Shown in pieces: positions 42,261 to 47,380 of a DNA stretch of 47,380 bases (position 1 is the stretch's first letter; the number at the start of each line of letters is the position of its first letter). Source of the stretch: an uncultured Pedosphaera sp. (GTDB lineage Bacteria > Verrucomicrobiota > Verrucomicrobiia > Limisphaerales > Pedosphaeraceae). The DNA lies in the NCBI GenBank assembly GCA_903930565.1, contig CAIYZC010000714.1, positions 1-47,380 on the forward strand. The letters are read 5' to 3'. The translations under genes were made by a program, and so were the position numbers. The notes below the pieces were generated by a model. It saw only the letters and a list, made by a program, of their open reading frames with translations. It did no database searches and was not told the origin of the DNA.

Positions 42261-43211
42261 ATGCTTATGCCGACCACCACCGCCCCCCAGTCCGCCACGC
42301 CCACTCCGGCTTACCCGAAGACGACGTACCACCGTGCCACGGTGGGCGGCGTGGGGGTGTTTTACCGCGCCGCCGGCAATCCCCAAAATCCGGCAATCGT
42401 ACTCCTGCACGGCTTCCCGAGCTCATCGCACATGTTTCGTGAACTCATTCCCGCGCTGGCGGGGGATTATTACGTGATCGCGCCCGATTATCCGGGGTTT
42501 GGGGCAAGCGACGCGCCCGCACCGACGGAATTTGCCTACACGTTCGACCACCTGGCGGATGTGGTGGAAAGCCTGCTGGAGCAGATCGGCGTCCGTCGCT
42601 TCGCGCTTTACCTGCACGATTACGGCGGTCCGGTCGGCTTCCGGCTCGCGACGCGGCATCCGGAGCGGATCACCGCGTTGATCCTGCAAAACGCGAATGC
42701 TTATCTGGAGGGTTTGAACCTGCCGGCCTTTGCGGCGCTGCCGCCCTTTTGGGCCGGACGCACGGCCGCCACCGAAGCGCCGGTCCGCGCTTGGCTCACC
42801 CCGGAAACCACCCAGTTTCAATATTTTCAAGGAGCCCATGACCCGGCGGCCATCAGCCCGGATGGCTGGCGGCATGATCAGGCGGGGTTGGACCGCGCGG
42901 GAAACGACCTGGTCCAGCTCGCCCTGCTGCATGATTACCAGCACAACCCGCCGCTCTACCCGGTCTGGCAGGCCTACTTCCGCCGGCATCAACCGCCCGC
43001 TTTGATCACTTGGGGCCGCCACGACCCGTTCTTCACCGAGGCCGGGGCGCGGGCTTTTCCAACCGACCTGCCGCAGGCAGAATTGCACCTTTTGGAGACC
43101 GGGCATTTTGCCCTGGAGGAAGCGGGCCCGGTGATTGCGGCCTGGATCCGTGAATTCCTGCCGCGCGCGGCCGGGGTAAGAACCACTTCACCCACCGCAT
43201 CCAATCCTTGA
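42261..43211 (+). CDS. Alpha/beta hydrolase, haloalkane dehalogenase-like
   Basis: The product has 316 residues (ATG at 42261; 42267 is also possible). The fold is clear from 'VLLHGFPSSSHMF' (oxyanion region), 'DYPGFGASD', and the nucleophile elbow 'LHDYGGPVG', with Asp120 in the nucleophile position. Asp255 ('GRHDPFF') and His282 ('ETGHFALEE') complete the triad. An Asp nucleophile with the HDYGG pattern points to haloalkane dehalogenase or epoxide hydrolase relatives rather than Ser esterases. The real substrate cannot be told from sequence. No signal peptide was seen, so it is probably cytoplasmic. It leads a run of five + strand genes with 25-39 bp gaps, mostly small redox or stress-type proteins. 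Confidence 0.9.
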   Translation: MLMPTTTAPQSATPTPAYPKTTYHRATVGGVGVFYRAAGNPQNPAIVLLHGFPSSSHMFRELIPALAGDYYVIAPDYPGFGASDAPAPTEFAYTFDHLADVVESLLEQIGVRRFALYLHDYGGPVGFRLATRHPERITALILQNANAYLEGLNLPAFAALPPFWAGRTAATEAPVRAWLTPETTQFQYFQGAHDPAAISPDGWRHDQAGLDRAGNDLVQLALLHDYQHNPPLYPVWQAYFRRHQPPALITWGRHDPFFTEAGARAFPTDLPQAELHLLETGHFALEEAGPVIAAWIREFLPRAAGVRTTSPTASNP

Positions 43212-43247
43212 AGGGCGAAGATCGCCCGGAACGAAAGAACCAACGAT

Positions 43248-43571
43248 ATGAACATCCTGAACTTGAACCAGAGCAGCTTCGACACCGCGATCCAAAGTGG
43301 CGGCACAACGCCCGTCCTAGTGGACTTTTGGGCCCCTTGGTGCGGCCCGTGCAAAATGCTCACGCCGGTCCTCAAGGAGCTCGCGACGGAGCAGGGCGAC
43401 CAAGCGGTCATTGCCAAGGTGGACGTGGACGAATCGCCGGAGCTCGCCGCCCGCTTCGGCATCAGCGCCATTCCCACCCTGATTGTCTTCCGCAACGGCC
43501 AACCGTCGGCCACGCTGCGGGGGGTGCAATCCAAATCCGCCCTGCGGCAGGCGCTCGCCGCCGCGGCGTAA
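43248..43571 (+). CDS. trxA: Thioredoxin
   Basis: The product has 107 residues, the usual thioredoxin length. Active-site Cys32 and Cys35 lie in 'FWAPWCGPCKM'; the buried Asp is in 'VDFWAP' and the cis-Pro loop in 'ISAIPTLIVF'. It reduces disulfides in the cytoplasm, taking electrons from thioredoxin reductase (not in this window). No signal peptide was seen. The gene starts 36 bp after the hydrolase and is followed 35 bp later by a flavoprotein gene. Whether it is the main thioredoxin or a second copy cannot be told. Confidence 0.93.
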   Translation: MNILNLNQSSFDTAIQSGGTTPVLVDFWAPWCGPCKMLTPVLKELATEQGDQAVIAKVDVDESPELAARFGISAIPTLIVFRNGQPSATLRGVQSKSALRQALAAAA

Positions 43572-43606
43572 TCCACCGCAAACAATCCCCCAACCCCGCC
43601 TGCACC

Positions 43607-44203
43607 ATGGCCGCCAATTACTTGCCCCACTTGGTCACCCCCGCCGTGACGGCCGCCCAGCGCCAGTATCTGGGCCGGGCCGCCGCACCGGGCGGCCCGA
43701 AAGGGCGGGATGCCCTCACAGCCGATGAACGCGACTTCATCGCAACGCGGGATTCGTTCTACCTGGCAACCGTGAATGAAGCCGGCTGGCCGTATGTGCA
43801 GCACCGGGGCGGTCCGGCCGGTTTTCTCCGGGTGATGGACGACCACACCCTGGCATTCGCCGATTACGGCGGCAACCGGCAGTTGCTCTCGACCGGCAAC
43901 CTCGCCGCCAACCCGAAGGTGTCGTTGTTGCTCATGGATTATCCAGCGCGCACCCGGCTCAAAATCCTGGGCGAAGCGCGCGTGGTGGACGCGCGGGAAC
44001 ACCCGGAAATGGTGGCGCAACTGGCCGAACCGGCGGAGCGCGCGCGGGTGGAACGGCTCTTTTTCATTGACGTAACCGCCTATGATTGGAACTGTCCGCA
44101 GCACATCACGCCGCGTTACACGGCGGCGGAGGTGTCCGCGGTGGTCGCGCCATTGCACCGCCGGATAGCGGAGTTGGAAGCCCGGCTTGCCGGCACAAAT
44201 TGA
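43607..44203 (+). CDS. PNPOx-like FMN-binding family protein
   Basis: The product has 198 residues from the ATG at 43607; the same frame is open further left across the thioredoxin gene, but that part is a shadow. The motifs '[20 protein letters not shown]', '[20 protein letters not shown]' and '[11 protein letters not shown]' are typical of the pyridoxamine 5'-phosphate oxidase-like split-barrel family, which binds FMN. The C-terminus includes '[14 protein letters not shown]', common in the subfamily of uncharacterised oxidoreductase-like members, so true vitamin B6 oxidase activity is doubtful. It probably works in the cytoplasm. It sits in the middle of the + strand run and ends 25 bp before the next gene. 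Confidence 0.88.
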   Translation: MAANYLPHLVTPAVTAAQRQYLGRAAAPGGPKGRDALTADERDFIATRDSFYLATVNEAGWPYVQHRGGPAGFLRVMDDHTLAFADYGGNRQLLSTGNLAANPKVSLLLMDYPARTRLKILGEARVVDAREHPEMVAQLAEPAERARVERLFFIDVTAYDWNCPQHITPRYTAAEVSAVVAPLHRRIAELEARLAGTN

Positions 44204-44228
44204 ACCCTTGGCCAGAAACCCTTTGCCC

Positions 44229-44672
44229 ATGATTCCCGCCCCCCGTCCACCCTTGCCCCCGTTCACCGCCGCTACGGCGCGCCAAAAGGTGCAGGCCGCC
44301 GAAGACGCTTGGAACTCCCGCGACCCGGATCGGATCGCCCTGGCGTACACCCCGGACACGGAATGGCGCAATCGCTCCGAGTTCCTCAACGGGCGCCCGG
44401 CCGTGATCGAATTTTTGCGCCGAAAATGGACTCGGGAGTTGGATTACCGATTGCGCAAGGAGCTGTGGGCCTTTGGGGACGACCGCATTGCCGTGCGCTT
44501 TGAATACGAGTGGCACGACGCCAACGGGCAGTGGTTCCGCTCCTACGGAAATGAGAACTGGGAGTTCGATGCGCCGGGTTACATGCGCGCCCGTTACGCC
44601 AGCATTAATGATGTGATGATCACGGAAGCGGAGCGCAAATTCCGCTGGGAACGACCGGCGCCCGCGGCATGA
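44229..44672 (+). CDS. NTF2-like protein, DUF1348 type
   Basis: The product has 147 residues from the ATG at 44229; an ATG at 44187 in the same frame would overlap the preceding gene and is less likely. '[20 protein letters not shown]', '[14 protein letters not shown]', '[16 protein letters not shown]' and 'GNENWEFD' fit the nuclear transport factor 2-like (SnoaL-type) fold and the DUF1348 family, whose members are about this length. The function of that family is unknown; the fold has a cone-shaped pocket and can hold enzymes or binding proteins. The gene lies between the PNPOx-like and RibD-like genes. Confidence 0.88.
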   Translation: MIPAPRPPLPPFTAATARQKVQAAEDAWNSRDPDRIALAYTPDTEWRNRSEFLNGRPAVIEFLRRKWTRELDYRLRKELWAFGDDRIAVRFEYEWHDANGQWFRSYGNENWEFDAPGYMRARYASINDVMITEAERKFRWERPAPAA

Positions 44673-44711
44673 GGTTTCCGACCGAATCAACGTCATGATT
44701 GAACCCGCTGC

Positions 44712-45482
44712 ATGGAAACCCTGAGCATCGCCCGCGCCCGATTGCGCCACCGTCCCCCGACGGGCCGGCCGTTCGTGTACTTAAACGCGGCCCTGAGCGC
44801 GGATGGCAAGCTGGCGCCGCCGGACCGGCGGTTTGTGCCCTTTGGCAGCGCGCGCGACCATGAGCATTTATACGAATTGCGCACCACCGCCGATGCGGTG
44901 CTGGCGGGGGCGCGCACCGTGGATGCCACCGCGGTCACCATGACCACCGGCGGCGCGGAGTACGAACGCCGCCGTTTGCGCCTTGGACTGAAGCGGCCGT
45001 TGGTCCGGGTCATCGTCACGGGCGGAGGAACGGTGAATCCGGCGGCCGAGATTTTCCGTCACCGCACGACCCCGCTGATTTTGCTCACGACCGGGCGCAC
45101 GCGACCGAAACAAATGGTCATCTTGCGCGGATTGGCGGATGAAGTGCAGGTCTTTGGGGACGACCAACTGGATTTCGCGGCCGCCCTGGGTTGGTTGCGG
45201 CGGGAATGGGGAGTGCGCCGGTTGCTCGGGGAAGGCGGCGGGGAAGTGAACGCCGCGCTCCTGGCAGCGGGGCTGGTGGATGAAATCCATGTGACCCTGT
45301 GCCCGGTCTTGTTCGGCGGTTTCAAGGCCCCGACGCTCGCGGATGGCGACGGCTTTGCCACCCTCGCCGCGGCGGCCCAATTGAAACTCCAAGCCCGCCG
45401 GCGCGTGGGCGATGAAATGTTGCTGACCTATCGCGTGCTCAAGCCCGGGCCGGCGTCCGCCGGGCCCAAGGTTCCCAAGTAA
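44712..45482 (+). CDS. RibD C-terminal/dihydrofolate reductase-like reductase
   Basis: The product has 256 residues. 'FVYLNAALSADGKLAPPD', 'HEHLYELRTTADAVLAGART' and 'LLGEGGGEVNAALLAAGLVD' followed by 'EIHVTLCPVLFGG' are the conserved blocks of the RibD C-terminal domain, an NADPH-dependent reductase of the dihydrofolate reductase fold. The deaminase half of bifunctional RibD is absent, so it is a stand-alone reductase. It might act in riboflavin synthesis or, as many stand-alone members, reduce another substrate. It is the last gene of the + strand run and its 3' end overlaps the convergent transporter gene by 44 bp. Confidence 0.88.
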   Translation: METLSIARARLRHRPPTGRPFVYLNAALSADGKLAPPDRRFVPFGSARDHEHLYELRTTADAVLAGARTVDATAVTMTTGGAEYERRRLRLGLKRPLVRVIVTGGGTVNPAAEIFRHRTTPLILLTTGRTRPKQMVILRGLADEVQVFGDDQLDFAAALGWLRREWGVRRLLGEGGGEVNAALLAAGLVDEIHVTLCPVLFGGFKAPTLADGDGFATLAAAAQLKLQARRRVGDEMLLTYRVLKPGPASAGPKVPK

Positions 45483-46725
45483 AGACCACGCAGACCAAGA
45501 GGAAGAGCAGGTTGAAGCCCCCCATGGTGCGCGCCACCATGTCGAAGGAGCCGTGGAAACGCTGCAAGCCCAACCAGTAGAACACCGCCACCAGTACCAT
45601 GGCGGGCACGCCCGTAAAACGCGAGCGGGCCATGAGGTTGTTGAGCAGCACGTTGGCCATCGCCAGCGGCACCATGGCCCAGGCGAAGAGCGGGATGAGG
45701 GGGAGAATCGCCAAGTTCGCCTGGGTGGAAATGGCCTTGATCAGCAGCGGGGAGACCAAGGGCAAGGCCACCGCCGCCCCCACCGCCAGCGCCCCGGTGC
45801 CGAGGCAAGTGAGCAACAGCAGGTTGCTTTTTTGGCCGTGCGCCAGGCTTCGGACGATTTTGGGGAACATCACCGCGACCAGCGGGGCGGTGAACAACAC
45901 AATCGCGCGGGCGAGGGTCATGCCCAACACATACGGCCCGGTGTTGTCAAAATGGTCCTGCACCACAAACATATCCGCGCTAAAGAGGAATTGGCTCGCC
46001 CCGCAACCCAGCGTCAGCGGCACCACCCGCCCCAGCCATTCCCGCGCCGCAAAGCGTTCCCGCGGGGCGGTGAACAAATCCCGATTTTGCCAGCCGGCGG
46101 ACGCCACCAAGGCCACCAAGCCAATCAACGCGCCCGTCATGATGCCCGCCGCCCACCCGTGAAACACCACGACGATGATGCCCGCGATCACCACCCGGCC
46201 GAAGGCGTTGAAAACCGCCACCCACCCCAGCCATAGAAAGTTCTGCCGCCCCTGCAGCAGTCCTTGGAAAATGGGCTGCCACAACATCATCCAGCCCACC
46301 ACCAAAGTGACCCACAAGGCGGCCGGGTTGTGGATCTTCATCGCCTTGAGCAGGGCGCCTTGAAATCCCAACGCCACGCCCAGCATGACCAACCAGATGA
46401 CGAAGGTGAGCCGCAGGACGGCGTGAAAAGTGCCCGCCAACTGGCGCTGCTGCGCCGGGGTCACGGCCGCCGAGGTTTGCTGCGCGAACACGGTTTGCAG
46501 CCCAATGGCCGGAATCATCATCCAGTTAAGCAATTGGATCAGGGTGCCCACGGCCGAGTACTCGTCCTCGGGGATGTACTTGGAGTACACGTGCACCAGC
46601 ATCATCATCACCCCGCTCCCGACGGTGGCCATCATCATCCAGCCGCTTTGGCGGAAGAAGGTGGCTTTATGCTGCGCCTCGGTGGTGGTGCCGGGCGGGA
46701 GATCCAAGGGTTTGGCGGTCGTCAT
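45439..46725 (-). CDS. Multi-pass MATE/flippase-like membrane protein
   Basis: The product has 428 residues. After a polar N-terminus of about 25 residues there are about 10-12 predicted membrane spans (for example 'MMMATVGSGVMMMLVHVYS', 'LTFVIWLVMLGVALGF', 'VVIAGIIVVVFHGWAAGI', 'LNNLMARSRFTGV'). The pattern of helices and the 'LNNLMARSRF' loop are like lipid-linked polysaccharide flippases of the MATE/MurJ superfamily, which move lipid-linked sugars or small molecules across the inner membrane. The substrate is not evident; no glycosyltransferase genes are nearby. It converges on and overlaps the RibD-like gene by 44 bp. The M20 peptidase gene lies 33 bp upstream on the same strand. Confidence 0.85.
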   Translation of the reverse strand: MTTAKPLDLPPGTTTEAQHKATFFRQSGWMMMATVGSGVMMMLVHVYSKYIPEDEYSAVGTLIQLLNWMMIPAIGLQTVFAQQTSAAVTPAQQRQLAGTFHAVLRLTFVIWLVMLGVALGFQGALLKAMKIHNPAALWVTLVVGWMMLWQPIFQGLLQGRQNFLWLGWVAVFNAFGRVVIAGIIVVVFHGWAAGIMTGALIGLVALVASAGWQNRDLFTAPRERFAAREWLGRVVPLTLGCGASQFLFSADMFVVQDHFDNTGPYVLGMTLARAIVLFTAPLVAVMFPKIVRSLAHGQKSNLLLLTCLGTGALAVGAAVALPLVSPLLIKAISTQANLAILPLIPLFAWAMVPLAMANVLLNNLMARSRFTGVPAMVLVAVFYWLGLQRFHGSFDMVARTMGGFNLLFLLVCVVFTWEPWARRTPARA

Positions 46726-46758
46726 GCGTGGGGGAAGCTAACAAACCCGGTGGCGGAT

Positions 46759-47380
46759 TCAAGCCAGCCCGGACAGAAAGCGCACCAAGAGAGTTTTGGC
46801 CCGTTCCAATTGCGAAGTCGCGAGCCACTCGTCCGCGGTATGCGCCTGGGCAATATCACCCGGACCGAACACCACGCTGGGAATGCCCGCGCCGGCCAAC
46901 ACGGCCGCATCGCAAAAATAATCCACCCCCACCGGCTCCGCTTGTCCGGCCAGGGCCATGAACCCGCGGACCAAGGGAAGATTCGCGTCGGTTTCAAGGG
47001 CCGGGCACGGCGCGCCCTTTTGGTCTCCCAACACCGCTTTCAGGCCGTGCGCGCGCAGCAAGGCCTTCAATTCGCGGCGCACCGAGGCGCCCGTTTCCCC
47101 CGGGAGCATCCGCCGGTCGATCACAATGGAGCACTGGGCCGGAACAATGTTTGCCTGCACCCCGCCACGGATGGTGCCGGTATTAACCGTGGCGCAACGG
47201 AGCAAGGGATGCCGCCGGGTGGCCAATTCCGCCGCATACTCGGTTTCCAGCAAGGTCACCACCCGCGCCATCTCCAAAATCGCGTTCCGCCCCAAGTCCG
47301 GCCGCGAACCGTGGGCCGCCTTGCCTTGGGTGGTGAGCTTGAGCCAGACATTGCCCTTGTGGGCGGTCACCACCCGCAGC
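46759..47380 (-). CDS. M20 family metallopeptidase (5' partial)
   Basis: The visible 207 codons are the C-terminal half; the frame stays open to the window edge (...LRVVTAHKG), so the start and the first metal-binding motifs lie outside. 'KAAHGSRPDLGRNAI' is the dimerisation-domain block, 'RGGVQANIVPAQCSIVIDRR' and the late metal-ligand block 'QAHTADEW' are typical of ArgE/DapE/ACY1-type amidohydrolases. Members remove acyl groups from amino acids, such as N-acetylornithine or succinyl-diaminopimelate, using two zinc ions. The exact substrate cannot be decided. It is probably cotranscribed with the membrane transporter gene that follows it. Confidence 0.9.
   Translation of the reverse strand, partial: LRVVTAHKGNVWLKLTTQGKAAHGSRPDLGRNAILEMARVVTLLETEYAAELATRRHPLLRCATVNTGTIRGGVQANIVPAQCSIVIDRRMLPGETGASVRRELKALLRAHGLKAVLGDQKGAPCPALETDANLPLVRGFMALAGQAEPVGVDYFCDAAVLAGAGIPSVVFGPGDIAQAHTADEWLATSQLERAKTLLVRFLSGLA

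Overview
The window looks like a chromosomal segment of a GC-rich Gram-negative bacterium, most likely a Verrucomicrobiota member of the Pedosphaera/Limisphaera type. This is inferred from very large Asn/Thr/Gly-rich exported proteins, FG-GAP and TSP3-type calcium-binding repeats, the recurrent C-terminal 'FYR' module and the weak Shine-Dalgarno sites. No rRNA, tRNA, CRISPR array or intact insertion sequence was seen.

Region A (1-16898, + strand) holds three closely spaced genes. The first is the 3' part of a giant protein with Ig-like segments, a seven-bladed FG-GAP propeller and a long C-terminal half that ends in a helical plus beta region resembling the end of Tc-toxin A subunits. The second is a 2359-residue exported SpvB/TcdB-middle/RHS protein, the layout of a fused Tc-toxin B-C subunit, with an unusual insert in its RHS core and a low-GC variable tip. 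The third is a small exported TSP3 protein. Together they look like a Sec-exported, Tc-toxin-like system, which is the most interesting content of the window.

Region B (16899-19597) is sparse. It has a Met/His-rich exported protein, about 1 kb without a convincing gene, and a membrane-anchored thioredoxin-like protein.

Region C (19598-39911, - strand) is a four-gene operon transcribed from right to left. It encodes an FN3/cohesin-like exported protein, a 4639-residue surface protein (seven long N-terminal repeats, many Ig/FN3-like modules and a C-terminal Hint domain), a 1353-residue TolB-like propeller protein joined to it by an ATGA overlap, and a tandem rhodanese-like protein without catalytic cysteines. 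The parts suggest a cell-surface or matrix assembly that may be self-processing.

Region D (39912-47380) is more ordinary. It has an exported subtilisin-like protease on the - strand, divergent from a + strand run of five small genes (haloalkane dehalogenase-like hydrolase, thioredoxin, PNPOx-like flavoprotein, NTF2-like DUF1348 protein, RibD C-terminal-type reductase). It ends with two - strand genes: a MATE-like multi-pass transporter and an M20 metallopeptidase cut by the window edge.

All family assignments come from reading motifs in the translations by eye. No database search or structure prediction was run.
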